Of a stretch of DNA of 64,000 nucleotides, positions 1 through 8,897 are shown one piece after another. The DNA is taken from assembly GCA_051747385.1 (NCBI GenBank), contig JBNJGB010000005.1, positions 1 through 64,000 of the forward strand, in the 5' to 3' direction. Below the pieces are notes generated by a model, which was not told the DNA's origin, did not search any database, and saw only the letters and a program-made list of their open reading frames with translations. Source of the DNA: JBNJGB01 sp051747385 (GTDB lineage Bacteria > Myxococcota_A > UBA9042 > PHBI01 > JACKFB01). Both the position numbers and the translations under genes were made by a program. How positions within the stretch are numbered: the first letter of the stretch is position 1; the number at the start of each line of letters is the position of its first letter.

Positions 1-918
1 CACCTCGCCGGCGACGCACGAAGTCGTGCCCGTCGAGGCGCACGCGCCGGTACCGCAGGAGGTCTCCTCGGGCGCGTAGTCCTCGTCGGTCGTGCCGTCG
101 CAGTCGTCGTCCACGCCGTCACACGTCGCGTCCGAACCCGCCGGCGCCCCGGCCTCGCATGTATCCACGACGTCTCCGCCGACACACTGCGTCTCGCCGG
201 TGGCCGCGCACGCCCCCACGCCACATGACGTGGCCTGCGGAGCGAAGTCCTCGTCCACCCGGCCGTCGCAGTCGTTGTCCAGCCCGTCGCAGATGTCACC
301 CCGCGCCGGGGCGCCGGGCGTGCACGTGTCCACGACCTCGCCGTCCACGCAGGAGGTCGTTCCGGTGTCCGCGCACACCCCGACGCCACACGTCGTGGCC
401 TGCGGAGCGAAGTCCTCGTCCACCTGGCCGTCGCAGTCGTTGTCCAGCCCGTCGCAGATGTCACCCCGCGCCGGGGCGCCGGGCGTGCACGTGTCCACGA
501 CCTCGCCGTCCACGCAAGAGGTCGTGCCGCTGGCTGCGCACGCGCCCACGCCACAGGTCGTGGCCTGGGGCGCGAAGTCCTCGTCCGTCTGCCCGTCGCA
601 GTCGTCATCCACACCGTCGCAGGAGTCGGCCCGGGCCGGCGCTCCCGGCTCGCAGGTGTCCACGATGTCGCCGGCGACACACTGCGTCTCGCCCGTGGCC
701 GCACAGGCGCCCACGCCGCACGACGTCGCCTCCGGCTGGTAGTCCTCGTCGGTCGCGCCGTCGCAGTCGTCGTCCACGCCGTCGCAGTTGGCGTCGTCGC
801 CCGTCGGCTCGCCCGCCTCGCAGCTGTCCCCGATCGTCCCGGCCTCGCACGTCGTGAAGCCGACCGCCGCACAGGCGCCCACACCGCAGGAGGTCTCCTG
901 GGCGACGTAGCCCTCGTC
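1..918 (-). repeat. Tandem 55-56-residue coding repeats (165-168 bp units)
   Basis: Successive units begin (minus strand, DED/DEG motif) near 918, 750, 585, 420, 255 and 87. The units at 239-403 and 404-568 are almost identical over their first 120 nt, which points to recent duplication or gene conversion. A more degenerate first unit lies at about 1204-919. The period is in frame with the gene, so these are protein repeats. Confidence 0.9.
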
Positions 919-2160
919 GGTCTGGCCGTCGCAGTCGTCGTCCACGGTGTCGCAGTCGTCGTCCGCGCCGCTCGGCTCACCCGCCTCGCAGGTGTCCACC
1001 AGCTCTCCGGTGTCCGGATCGCAGACCTGCTGGCCGGTGCTGGCGCAGACGCCCTGGCCGCACTCGGTGGGCACGGGGTCCCAGCTCTCGCCCGGCGTGC
1101 ACGTGTCGATGAGCGTCCCGTCGACGCAGATCATCTGGCCCTCGGCCATGCACTCGGGATCCGCGCCGCAGGTCGTCGGGAAGCCGATGCCGGCGAAGTC
1201 CTCGTCCGTCTCCCCGTCGCAGTCGGCGTCCACGCCGTCGCAGACCCAGTCGCCGTCCACGGCCGGGTGCACGTCGGGATCCTCGTCGTCGCAGTCGCCC
1301 TCGCACTCCGTGAAGCCGTCCTCGTCCTTGTCGAAGCAGACCTCCACGGCCGCGAGGCCGTTGGGGACCACGTCCTCTCCGATGCCGTCGTCGCTCAGGG
1401 AGCCCATGAAGGTCTGGAGCGAGATCGGGCCGACCACCCCGCCGAAGCCCGGAAGCTGGGAGAAGTGGGTGATGCTGAACTCGACGTGGGGGGCGGTGGC
1501 GTCCGTGAAACCGTGCACCGCGCCGACGTGTCCGGGGAGGGGGGTCCCGAACGACGTCGACGGGGACTCGGGCAGGCCGTCGAACTCCGCCACCGTGAAG
1601 TCGGCCACGTCGCCGGTCGCGGACACGCCCGCCACCACGTCGAACGCGCCGTCGCCGTCGGTGTCGATCATCAGCGCGAAGGACTCGGTGCTGCCGAAGC
1701 CGAGGAAGTCCTTCCCGCCGTTTGCATCGAGCCAGTCGCTCGTGCCCGGGCCGATGACGCCGAGGGGATCGCCCTCGATGCCGTTCCCGTCGGCGTCGCC
1801 GCCGATGCCCCAGGTCTCGATGCCCACGTACAGGGTGTCGGCGCTGAGATCGTAGCGGAGCCACACCCCGCGCATGTCCCAGCCGCTGATCGTCCCCGCC
1901 GGCGCCTGCTCCGGCAGGCCCACGTCCCGGCCGATGGACGGGTCCTCCACGTACACCACACCCGTCCGCGGGGTCGTGCCGTCGTCCTCCGTGAAGTCGA
2001 CGTCCGCGTGTCCGGTGAACTCGATGGCCGGTGCCACGATCGCGTCCCCGCCGTCACGCCGCGTCTGGGCCGTCGCGTCCGACCCGACGCCCATCAGCGT
2101 GCACGACAGAAGCAGAGCGACCGTGCAGATACACGGGCTCCTCAAAAGCTGGAAGCTCAT
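1..2160 (-). CDS. Secreted Cys/Asp-rich repeat protein (partial, 3' end outside window)
   Basis: The frame is open from an ATG at 2160 to the window edge, giving 720 codons without a stop, so the C-terminus is missing. A strong ribosome site (ggaggggg) precedes the ATG. The N-terminus has a Sec-type signal peptide ending near ATAQT. Residues of about 30-290 form a globular region with no motif I recognise. From about residue 300 the protein turns Asp/Cys-rich (DKDEDGFTECEGDC), followed by tandem 55-56-residue units with DxDCDGxxDEDF and CGVGxCA motifs and a closing VDTCxPG. This is typical of putative metal-binding or thrombospondin-3-like repeat proteins on the surface of Myxococcota-type bacteria, where calcium binding by the DxD motifs is usual but is an inference here. 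It is probably secreted or surface-exposed. Function is unknown. Confidence 0.85.
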   Translation of the reverse strand, partial: MSFQLLRSPCICTVALLLSCTLMGVGSDATAQTRRDGGDAIVAPAIEFTGHADVDFTEDDGTTPRTGVVYVEDPSIGRDVGLPEQAPAGTISGWDMRGVWLRYDLSADTLYVGIETWGIGGDADGNGIEGDPLGVIGPGTSDWLDANGGKDFLGFGSTESFALMIDTDGDGAFDVVAGVSATGDVADFTVAEFDGLPESPSTSFGTPLPGHVGAVHGFTDATAPHVEFSITHFSQLPGFGGVVGPISLQTFMGSLSDDGIGEDVVPNGLAAVEVCFDKDEDGFTECEGDCDDEDPDVHPAVDGDWVCDGVDADCDGETDEDFAGIGFPTTCGADPECMAEGQMICVDGTLIDTCTPGESWDPVPTECGQGVCASTGQQVCDPDTGELVDTCEAGEPSGADDDCDTVDDDCDGQTDEGYVAQETSCGVGACAAVGFTTCEAGTIGDSCEAGEPTGDDANCDGVDDDCDGATDEDYQPEATSCGVGACAATGETQCVAGDIVDTCEPGAPARADSCDGVDDDCDGQTDEDFAPQATTCGVGACAASGTTSCVDGEVVDTCTPGAPARGDICDGLDNDCDGQVDEDFAPQATTCGVGVCADTGTTSCVDGEVVDTCTPGAPARGDICDGLDNDCDGRVDEDFAPQATSCGVGACAATGETQCVGGDVVDTCEAGAPAGSDATCDGVDDDCDGTTDEDYAPEETSCGTGACASTGTTSCVAGEV

Positions 2161-2645
2161 CCTCGTCCCCCTCCGATTTCACGTGCCGGCGAGCCAATAG
2201 CGCATCTCGCCCGCGCGCACGATGTACGCAGCGAACTCGACGTACCGACCCGACAGCGCGGCAAGGATCAACACTCCGGGCGACCGATTTCAAGCATCAT
2301 CGTTACGTCTCGAGTAACGGAGCGGCCCGAGAGGCCGGGCTTCCGAGCCAGAATCGCCACCGGGTGCCGGCTCCCATCCGCAGAACCGCTGCAGGACGCC
2401 GGACACCGGGGCTTGCGTCGTCCCGGAACGCGGCGCCGGATGGAAGAGTGCGCGATCGCACTGTTCGGGCAAGCGAGGCGTCCTTGGATACGGAGAGGCA
2501 CGAGGTGGCCGGCGAGCCGGATCGGAAGGTGGGCCGGGGTCGCTGGCGCCCGCTGGGCCCGGAGGGAGCCCTCGCCTTCCGCCGCGTCCTGGCGGAGCAG
2601 GGCGGCCTTCTCGGACTGATTCGGTCCAAATTCCTCGCACCCCCC

Positions 2646-2673
2646 TTGTCGCCGGCCGGGACGTGTCTATGCT
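2646..2673 (+). promoter_or_regulatory. Putative sigma70 promoter of the peroxiredoxin gene
   Basis: TTGTCG (2646-2651) and TATGCT (2668-2673) are separated by 16 nt. They lie about 95 nt upstream of the peroxiredoxin ATG and form the best -35/-10 pair in this intergenic region. Confidence 0.45.
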
Positions 2674-2705
2674 GGCTCCCTCGGGCGGGGGCGCGCCCCC
2701 GTCCC

Positions 2706-2729
2706 GGACGCGTGACGCCTGACGCGTCC
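2706..2729 (+). promoter_or_regulatory. Perfect dyad ggacgcgt-N8-acgcgtcc upstream of the peroxiredoxin gene
   Basis: Two perfect 8-nt arms are separated by 8 nt. GACGC also recurs three times at 7-9 nt spacing. If the promoter at 2646-2673 is right, the dyad falls in the 5' leader, where it could be an operator for a redox regulator or an RNA hairpin. No specific regulator can be assigned. Confidence 0.4.
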
Positions 2730-2767
2730 GTCGAGTCATCGAGAACCACAGCACCGGAGGCAACCCC

Positions 2768-3355
2768 ATGTCCCTCATCGGCAAGAAGGCTCCCGAGTTC
2801 ACCGCCGACGCCGTCATCGACGGCCAGGTCAAGCAGTTCGACAGCAAGTCCCTCGAGGGCAAGTGGTCGGTCGTGTTCTTCTACCCGCTCGACTTCACCT
2901 TCGTGTGCCCTACCGAGGTGCTCGCGTTCGACGAGCGGCTTCAGGACTTCAAGGAGATCGGCGCCGAGGTGGTGGGCGTGTCCGTGGACAGCGCCTTCAC
3001 CCACCTCGCGTGGATCAACACGCCGAAGGACAAGGGGGGCCTGGGCGGCCTGGACCTGCCGCTGGTCGCCGACGTGAACAAGGAGATCTCCCGGGGCTTC
3101 GACGTCCTCGAGGAGGAGGCCGGCGTGGCCTTCCGCGGCGTGTTCGTCATCGACCCGGAGGGGACGGTCCAGTCCGCGATCGTCAACAACCTGCCGGTCG
3201 GCCGTAACGTCTCCGAGGTCCTGCGCACCCTGAAGGCCTTCCAGTACGTGACCAGCCACGAGGGCGAGGTCTGCCCCGCGGACTGGGAGGAGGGCGCCGA
3301 GACCATGAAGGCGACGCCCGAGGGCGTGGCCGAGTACCTCGGCAAGCACGGCTGA
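2768..3355 (+). CDS. ahpC: Typical 2-Cys peroxiredoxin (AhpC/Prx1 type)
   Basis: The 195-residue product reduces hydrogen peroxide and organic hydroperoxides in the cytoplasm. The peroxidatic cysteine is C47 in FVCPTE and the resolving cysteine is C169 in EVCPADW, which is the arrangement of the typical 2-Cys class. A GGLG motif lies at about residues 90-93, but the C-terminal YF helix motif of peroxide-sensitive eukaryotic enzymes is absent. Length and ends match the family. The ATG has the ribosome site ccggagg. No ahpF-like reductase gene is adjacent, so the electron donor (thioredoxin or AhpF) must be encoded elsewhere. The gene is monocistronic and ends at a strong terminator. Confidence 0.95.
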   Translation: MSLIGKKAPEFTADAVIDGQVKQFDSKSLEGKWSVVFFYPLDFTFVCPTEVLAFDERLQDFKEIGAEVVGVSVDSAFTHLAWINTPKDKGGLGGLDLPLVADVNKEISRGFDVLEEEAGVAFRGVFVIDPEGTVQSAIVNNLPVGRNVSEVLRTLKAFQYVTSHEGEVCPADWEEGAETMKATPEGVAEYLGKHG

Positions 3356-3385
3356 GCGCGGGCGGTCCAGTAGTCCGACTCGCAC

Positions 3386-3422
3386 GAGGGCGCGGGGGCG
3401 AGCTGGCCTCCGCGCCCTCTTT
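3386..3422 (+). terminator. Rho-independent terminator, possibly bidirectional
   Basis: A perfect 10-bp stem (gagggcgcgg / ccgcgccctc) with a 14-nt loop is followed by TTT. It lies between the convergent ends of the peroxiredoxin gene and the minus-strand lipoprotein gene and could serve both. Confidence 0.75.
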
Positions 3423-3434
3423 GCGTTCGAGGCC

Positions 3435-3905
3435 TCAGGGACACGCCTCGACGGCCTCGAGGCCGGCGGCCTGCTCCAGGCAGCGAGCGTGCTCCACGGA
3501 CAGGCGCCCCACGCAGCCGGTCATGCAGTCGCGCTCCAGGGCGTCGAGCATGGTGGCGGTCTCGCGCGGGTCCATCTCCTCTCCGGCCGCGCGCAGGTCG
3601 CTCTCCGCAAGGGCACGGATCCTGGCGCAGGCCCGCGCGCACTCGGCCTCGCCGGCCGGGCCCGTCGCGCAGCGACCGTTCACGCACGCCAGGCCCTCGC
3701 GGCAGCCCTGGTCCGTGACGCAGACCCCTCCGACCTCCGACCTCGCCGGCAGGCAGCGCGCGCCCTTGCACACGAGACCCTCGCGGCAGTCGGCGCCGGT
3801 CTCACAGGCTGCGCCGCGGGGGGCGAGCTCCTGGCCGGCGCCTCCGCACGCCCCGACCAGCAGGGCGGCGAGGGCCAGCGCTCCGATGCGTGGTGAGAGG
3901 GCCAT
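3435..3905 (-). CDS. Small Cys-rich lipoprotein
   Basis: The 156-residue product starts with a hydrophobic signal peptide and a lipobox (VGAC) that lipidates the cysteine. Two short Cys modules follow, of the form CxxGxxCREGLxCxxxxC, a pattern widespread in Myxococcota and Bradymonadota lipoproteins. The C-terminal half is a helical region with four further cysteines (CARACA, CMTGC). Longer upstream open frame is present, but the ATG at 3905 is chosen because the signal peptide starts there. Function is unknown. It is tail-to-tail with the peroxiredoxin gene and divergent from the acyl-CoA synthetase gene. Confidence 0.85.
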   Translation of the reverse strand: MALSPRIGALALAALLVGACGGAGQELAPRGAACETGADCREGLVCKGARCLPARSEVGGVCVTDQGCREGLACVNGRCATGPAGEAECARACARIRALAESDLRAAGEEMDPRETATMLDALERDCMTGCVGRLSVEHARCLEQAAGLEAVEACP

Positions 3906-3952
3906 GCTCCCGTTGTACCGCGGACTCGCCCCCGCGTGCAGCCCGACCGGGC

Positions 3953-4109
3953 CAGGGCGGTCGCAAAGTCGACCGCCCTCCCCTGCCCTTGCCCCTGCCC
4001 TTGCCCGCTCGCAGACGCGCAGAAACCATCGTTTCCGAGCGGGTGCGATCCGGCGCCGGGCGCCGTACCGCCGCGCGGCCCTCACGTTTCCGACGTTGCG
4101 ATTGCCCTG
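3953..4109 (+). mobile_element. MITE-like element, copy A (157 bp)
   Basis: This occupies most of the 304-nt gap 3906-4209. The left end CAGGGCGGTCGCAAAGTCG immediately forms a hairpin with cgaccgccct. The right end, read in reverse, is CAGGGCAATCGCAACGTCG, an imperfect terminal inverted repeat. The interior holds a ccctgcccttgcc-type hexamer tract and a conserved core around cgccgggcgccgtaccg. The flanking 10-mers (3943-3952 and 4110-4119) match at 8 of 10 positions, like an aged target-site duplication. There is no coding capacity. Confidence 0.8.
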
Positions 4110-4209
4110 CCGACCCGCCGGAAAACGTTCGGAAGGGACCCGAGGCAGCGTGATCCACCACGCCCGCAAATGCGTTGACGCTGCCCCGGGGGGATGCCAT
4201 GCAGGGGCC

Positions 4210-6339
4210 ATGCTCGACGCCATCTTCAAGCCCCGAAGCATCGCCGTGGTCGGCGCCAGCCGGCGACCCGGCACCATCGGCTGGCAGGTCTGCGACAACG
4301 TGATCGCGTCCGGGTTCGACGGCCAGCTCTTTCCCGTGAACCCGGGCTATCAGCACGTGCACTCCATCAAGTGCTGGGCGTCCGTGGCGGACATCCCGGA
4401 TCCGGTCGACCTGGCGATCCTCGCCGTGCCGGCGGATCACGTCCTCGGCGTGGCCCGGGACTGCGCCGCCAAGGGCGTGGGCGGCCTGGTCGTCATCTCG
4501 GCGGGCTTCGCGGAGCGGGCCGGCGACGACACGGAGGCGGGCGAGCGCCTCCAGGACGAGCTCGTGTCCCTGTGCCGCGAGCACGGCATGCGGCTCATCG
4601 GCCCCAACTGCATGGGCGTCGTGAACACCGATCCCGGCGTCCGGATGAACGCCACGTTCGCCCGGACGGCCCCGCTGCCGGGCAACGTGGCCTTCATGAG
4701 CCAGTCCGGCGCCCTGGGCGAGGCCATCCTGGCCCACGCGGCGCGCCTGCGGCTGGGCATCAGCATGTTCGCCAGCGTGGGCAACCGCGCGGACGTGTCG
4801 GCCGTGGACCTCCTGGCCGCCTGGCGTGAGGATCCGCGCACGTCGGTGGTGCTCCTGTACCTGGAGAGCTTCGGGGATCCGCGCCGGGTCGTGCCGGAGC
4901 TCCGGCAGACCACCCGCCGCAAGCCGGTCATCGCCGTCAAGGCGGGCCGGAGCGAGGCCGGTCGCCGGGCCGTCATGAGCCACACGGGCTCCCTGGCCGG
5001 CGCGGACGCCACCGTGGACGCGCTGTTCGAGCAGTGCGGCGTCCTCCGGGCCCGGTCGGTGCCCGAGCTGTTCGATCTGGCCCGCGCCCTGTCCTCGCAG
5101 CCGCTCCCGCGCGGAAACCGCGTGGCCGTGGTGACCAACGCGGGCGGCCCGGGAGCCCTCGCGGCCGACGCCCTGGAGGGGTACGGCCTGGAGCTTCCGC
5201 GGCTGTCCGAGGACGCGGAGGCGCGGATACGCAGCGAGGTCATGGCCCACGCGAGCGTCGGCAACCCGGTGGACCTGCTGGCGGGTGCCACGCCGCGCCA
5301 CTACCGGGTGGCCCTGGACGGCGCCCTGGCCGATCCGGGCGTGGACGCGGTCCTGGCCATCTTCGTGCCCCCGATCATCACGGACGCCCGCGGAGTGCTG
5401 GAGGCCATCGCCGACGCCTCCAAGGCGGCCCCGGACAAGCCCATCCTGGCCTGCGTCATGGCGGAGGCGTCCGTCATCGACGGCGTGGAGGTGCTCCACG
5501 GCCAGAAGATCCCCCTGTACGGCTTCCCCGAGGCGGCGGCCGCGGCCCTGGACGCCATGGTCCGCTACGCCCGCTGGCGGGAGGAGGGGCCGTTCGAGCC
5601 CGTCCGCTTCGACGACGTGAACGACGATCTGGTGCAGGCGATCGTGGTGGCCGCGCTCATGACCGGGCGGCACGTGCTCACGTCCGACGAGACCTTCCGC
5701 GTCCTGGACGCCTACGGCATCCCGACGGTCCCGAGCATCACGGTGGGCAGCCCGCACGCGGCCCGGCGCGCCGCCTCGGAGACGGGCTATCCCGTGGCGC
5801 TCAAGGTCGCCTCGGAGCGCCTCACCCACAAGAGCGACGTGCGCGGGGTGGCGCTGGACCTCCGCGACGGCGACGCCCTCGAGGCCGAGATGCTCCGCAT
5901 GCACGGGGAGCTGAAGGACCGGGACCCGGACCTGGCGTTTTCCATCCAGCCCATGGTCACCGGCGGCGTGGAGCTGATCGCCGGCTTCGCCACGGACCCG
6001 CAGTTCGGCGCGGTGGTGATGTTCGGCCTGGGCGGCATCCACGCGGAGTCCATCAAGGACGTGGCCTTCCGCGTGGCGCCCCTGTCTCGGGCCGACGCGG
6101 AGGCCATGGTCGACGGGCTGCGCGCCTCGGACATCCTCCGCGGCACCCGCGGACGCCCGCCCCTGGACCGGGAGCGCCTGGTGGACATCCTGCTGCGGCT
6201 GGGCCAGCTCGCGGTGGACTTCCCCGAGATCACGGAGCTGGACGTCAACCCGCTCCTCGCCTTCCCGGAGGCGGATCGCTTCCGCGCCGTGGACGCCCGG
6301 GCCGGGCTGGTCGACCAGGAGACCCTCCTCGACGAGTGA
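4210..6339 (+). CDS. ADP-forming acetyl/acyl-CoA synthetase (fused alpha-beta subunits)
   Basis: The 709-residue product interconverts acyl-CoA + ADP + Pi and acyl acid + CoA + ATP. The N-terminal CoA-binding Rossmann domain (about residues 1-130) has VVGASRRPGTIG. Two succinyl-CoA-ligase-like domains follow (about 150-460), with MSQSGALGEAIL and SHTGSLAG, whose H258 is the expected phosphohistidine. The C-terminal ATP-grasp domain (about 480-709) contains ALKVASERLTHKSDVRGV and ELDVNPLLAF. There is no GNAT domain, so it is not a Pat-type protein acetyltransferase. The ATG at 4210 is the only in-frame methionine at the family's N-terminus. Its ribosome site is weak (aggggcc). The substrate acid cannot be read from the sequence. 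Confidence 0.9.
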   Translation: MLDAIFKPRSIAVVGASRRPGTIGWQVCDNVIASGFDGQLFPVNPGYQHVHSIKCWASVADIPDPVDLAILAVPADHVLGVARDCAAKGVGGLVVISAGFAERAGDDTEAGERLQDELVSLCREHGMRLIGPNCMGVVNTDPGVRMNATFARTAPLPGNVAFMSQSGALGEAILAHAARLRLGISMFASVGNRADVSAVDLLAAWREDPRTSVVLLYLESFGDPRRVVPELRQTTRRKPVIAVKAGRSEAGRRAVMSHTGSLAGADATVDALFEQCGVLRARSVPELFDLARALSSQPLPRGNRVAVVTNAGGPGALAADALEGYGLELPRLSEDAEARIRSEVMAHASVGNPVDLLAGATPRHYRVALDGALADPGVDAVLAIFVPPIITDARGVLEAIADASKAAPDKPILACVMAEASVIDGVEVLHGQKIPLYGFPEAAAAALDAMVRYARWREEGPFEPVRFDDVNDDLVQAIVVAALMTGRHVLTSDETFRVLDAYGIPTVPSITVGSPHAARRAASETGYPVALKVASERLTHKSDVRGVALDLRDGDALEAEMLRMHGELKDRDPDLAFSIQPMVTGGVELIAGFATDPQFGAVVMFGLGGIHAESIKDVAFRVAPLSRADAEAMVDGLRASDILRGTRGRPPLDRERLVDILLRLGQLAVDFPEITELDVNPLLAFPEADRFRAVDARAGLVDQETLLDE

Positions 6340-6379
6340 CGCGCGTCACGGGCTCGCGTCACGGTGTGCCACGAGTGCG

Positions 6380-6409
6380 TTGAACTGGCGGGCCGCCGCC
6401 GTCTATAGT
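6380..6409 (+). promoter_or_regulatory. Sigma70-type promoter of the 6449 lipoprotein gene
   Basis: TTGAAC (6380-6385) and TATAGT (6404-6409) are separated by 18 nt. Both are close to consensus and stand out against the GC-rich background. Transcription would start near 6416, 33 nt before the chosen ATG. This argues against a translation start at 6380, inside the -35 box. Confidence 0.65.
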
Positions 6410-6448
6410 CGCCGCGCCTTGGGAGGACCCGGCAAAGCGAGGGTGGCG

Positions 6449-8857
6449 ATGCGGCGTTGGTGTTGGACGATAGGGCTCGTGGTGGCGCTGGCGGCGTGCG
6501 ACGACGGCGGCGGTGGCGGCGGCGAGGAGCAGGACACGACGCCGACTCCGGACGCCGCGCAGGACGCGGACGTGGCGGACGAGCAGGACACTCCGCAGGA
6601 CGTCGTGCCCTCCGAGGTCGGCGAGGGGACCGACTCCGGCCCGACGGACGTGACCCCACCGCCCGATGTCCCCGACGCCGATGACGTCACGCCGGACGCC
6701 GACTCGGAGGAGGACGACGCGGGCCCCGTCTGCGAGCACTCCTGCGAGAACCAGTTCGGCCAGGAGGATCCGAGCCTGTGCCCCGACCCGAAGTCGGACT
6801 GGCAGTGCATCGACGGCTGCTGCGTGGCCAGGTTCAAGTGCGAGACCGACGCGGACTGCGCCGAGCAGGGCTTCGACGAGGGCCAGTGCTCGGACCCGCG
6901 CTTCGATTGCCGCTGCGAGGTGGACTCCGGCACCTGCTCCACGTGGTTCTGCGCGGTGGACGCCGACTGCGCCGAGGGCGAGACCTGCGCCGCCGGCGTC
7001 TGTGAGACCATGCCGGAGCCTGCGGCCCTGGAGGTACGCATCGCCAGCGCGGCGACGGTGCTGACGACCGACGCCGAGTACCCCCTGGTGGCCGAGGCCT
7101 GGGACCCGTCCGACGAGGACGTCGTGGTCGACGCCGACGTGACCTGGACCTCCGACGCCCCGGGGATCGTGGACGTGACGGATGACGGCGTGGCGATCGG
7201 CGGGACCACGTCCGGCGAGGCGATCATCACGGCCTCCCTGACGGACGGCTCCGACATGGAGGACATCATCGTCCTCAGGAACGTCGCCGCCGCCGAGGGC
7301 GACACCCTGACCGTCGTGGTCTTCGAGGAGCGCCACACGGACCCGGTGAGCGGGTCCTACGGGCTCGTCGACAGCGGCACCGGCGCGTTCCTGGACAGCG
7401 GGCCCATCCCCGAGGACGGCGTCATCACCTGGGACGGCGCCATCGAAGCCGGGATCGACGTCCACGTCTTCGGCGAGGGGACCGACTGGGTCTCCTGGCT
7501 GGGCGCCCAGGGCGGCGTCCTCGCCCTGCCCGTCCGGCGCACCTTCTGGGGCAGCGTCGTGATGGACCAGGAGGCGGAGATCGTGCCCGAGGAGACGGTC
7601 CTGAAGGGAGCCAACATCCTCCGGGGCGAGGTGGGCCTCGGGGACTATCCCAAGTCCGGCGAGCTGGAGCTGACGCTGACCTCGTTCCCGTTCGCGTCGG
7701 GCCTGTTCGACTTCAACCTGACCTCCATCGTCGGCGCGAACGTGGAGCGCTACTTCGACCCGGACGCCATGGACCTCTTCGACAAGGACGAGCCGGCCGA
7801 GATCCCCGGCGGCGTCACCTTCGCCATCAACGAGCCGGCCATCCCGGACTTCGTCCTGGCCGCGCCGAAGGGCCGTCACCACGTCTGGACGCTCGGCGGC
7901 CGCATCGCCCTGGACGAGATCACCGAGTTCGCCGACATCCTCTTCGACGGCTTCGGCGGCGGCTCCATCGACTTCGGCAAGCTGGTGAGCAACCTGGTGC
8001 CGCTCTTCCAGGACTTCTGGACGACGCGCACCGCGACCCCGGACATTGCGGGGGACGGCTCGGTGCAGGTGGAGACCATCACCCCGGCTCTCCGGGTCCC
8101 GCTCGGGCTGCAGGCCGAGGTCGACGTCCCGCCGATGCCCGCGCTCGGGGAGACCGGCTGGCCCTCCACGGTCTTCCTCATCCCGGGCGCCGTCACCGCC
8201 GAGTCCCTGTTCGTGCCGCTCGGCCTCCACGCCGGACCGGACACCACGGACGCGGAGGCGAACCCCGCGGACGGCGTCGTGGACCCGGACGAGAGCACCC
8301 CCGAGGTGGAGCCCTTCGACGTGCCCATCGCTCCGCTGCACACGGGCCTCGCGGGCCCCGGCACGCGCTACACCCTGGCGGCCGTCGCCGTGAGCCTGCG
8401 CGAGGGCTCCGGCGATCCGCGCCCGGAAGGCGGCAGCGCCATCATCCACCGTGAGGCCCCCGGCGCCAGCCCCGAGGGCGCCCTGGAGCTACCCGATTTC
8501 CTGCCCTTCCCCATGAACAGCACGTGGGACGCGGAGACCCGGACCCTGTCCGTCGAGCCGCTGGCCGACGGCGACGTGCAGCGGGTCCTGTTCAAGGGCA
8601 GGACCGGCGAGCACTGGACCATCTGGCTCCACGGCGCGGACACCTACCAGGTCCCCGTCCCCGACTCGGTCATGGGCCCGGGCTCCGACATCGGCGATCG
8701 CACCGTGGACCCCGAGCTGGTGCTCGTGAACACCTTCGACCTGCGCGAGGGGCTCACCCTGGACGCCCTGGCGCAGCCCGGCGGCCTCGGCCTGGACATG
8801 CTGCTGGACGCCGTGGATCGCGCGTCCTTCGTGGACATCCTCTTTCTGAGCCAGTAG
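6449..8857 (+). CDS. Large surface lipoprotein with Cys-rich region and Big_2-like Ig domain
   Basis: The 802-residue product has a signal peptide ending in a lipobox (LAAC, C17), an Asp/Thr-rich linker to about residue 90, and a Cys-rich region (about 94-190) with CETDADCAEQ and CAVDADCAEGETC modules. A bacterial Ig-like segment follows (about 195-280) that reads like Big_2 (AEAWDPSDEDVVVDADVTW, then GVAIGGTTSGEAIITA). The remaining roughly 500 residues are beta-rich and unrecognised. It is probably anchored in the outer membrane. The start is set by the signal peptide and by the promoter at 6380-6409. It is followed 40 nt later by another lipoprotein gene on the same strand. Function is unknown. 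Confidence 0.85.
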   Translation: MRRWCWTIGLVVALAACDDGGGGGGEEQDTTPTPDAAQDADVADEQDTPQDVVPSEVGEGTDSGPTDVTPPPDVPDADDVTPDADSEEDDAGPVCEHSCENQFGQEDPSLCPDPKSDWQCIDGCCVARFKCETDADCAEQGFDEGQCSDPRFDCRCEVDSGTCSTWFCAVDADCAEGETCAAGVCETMPEPAALEVRIASAATVLTTDAEYPLVAEAWDPSDEDVVVDADVTWTSDAPGIVDVTDDGVAIGGTTSGEAIITASLTDGSDMEDIIVLRNVAAAEGDTLTVVVFEERHTDPVSGSYGLVDSGTGAFLDSGPIPEDGVITWDGAIEAGIDVHVFGEGTDWVSWLGAQGGVLALPVRRTFWGSVVMDQEAEIVPEETVLKGANILRGEVGLGDYPKSGELELTLTSFPFASGLFDFNLTSIVGANVERYFDPDAMDLFDKDEPAEIPGGVTFAINEPAIPDFVLAAPKGRHHVWTLGGRIALDEITEFADILFDGFGGGSIDFGKLVSNLVPLFQDFWTTRTATPDIAGDGSVQVETITPALRVPLGLQAEVDVPPMPALGETGWPSTVFLIPGAVTAESLFVPLGLHAGPDTTDAEANPADGVVDPDESTPEVEPFDVPIAPLHTGLAGPGTRYTLAAVAVSLREGSGDPRPEGGSAIIHREAPGASPEGALELPDFLPFPMNSTWDAETRTLSVEPLADGDVQRVLFKGRTGEHWTIWLHGADTYQVPVPDSVMGPGSDIGDRTVDPELVLVNTFDLREGLTLDALAQPGGLGLDMLLDAVDRASFVDILFLSQ

Positions 8858-8897
8858 AGCGCACGCAGGGAATCCATCCGCTCCGGGGGTATCTCCT

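Larger units (their letters stand above)
2161..2767. other. Divergent intergenic region (607 nt)
   Basis: This region lies between the divergent starts of the repeat-protein gene and the peroxiredoxin gene. Open frames here lack the codon bias of real genes. Its recognisable contents are a possible sigma70-type promoter (2646-2673), an inverted repeat (2706-2729) and a weak dyad around 2303-2321 (cgttac...gtaacg). I see nothing else in it. Confidence 0.6.

Noticed and set aside
1..918. Regularly spaced repeats that could look like a CRISPR array.
   Set aside because: The 165-168 bp period is in frame with a secreted protein and the repeats are neither palindromic nor separated by unique spacers.
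2161..2767. A possible gene in the 607-nt divergent gap.
   Set aside because: Candidate frames lack the GC-rich third position, ribosome sites and motifs.
3953..4109. The repeated intergenic sequence as a riboswitch or attenuator.
   Set aside because: Copies occur before unrelated genes in both relative orientations and are bounded by target duplications, which fits insertion of a mobile element and not regulated leaders.
6359..8449. Long antisense open frame (about 700 codons) opposite the lipoprotein gene; similar ones at 3802-6042 and 17914-21534.
   Set aside because: At this GC content, stop codons are rare in all frames. These frames mirror real genes, lack ribosome sites and family motifs, and their codon bias is in the wrong position.
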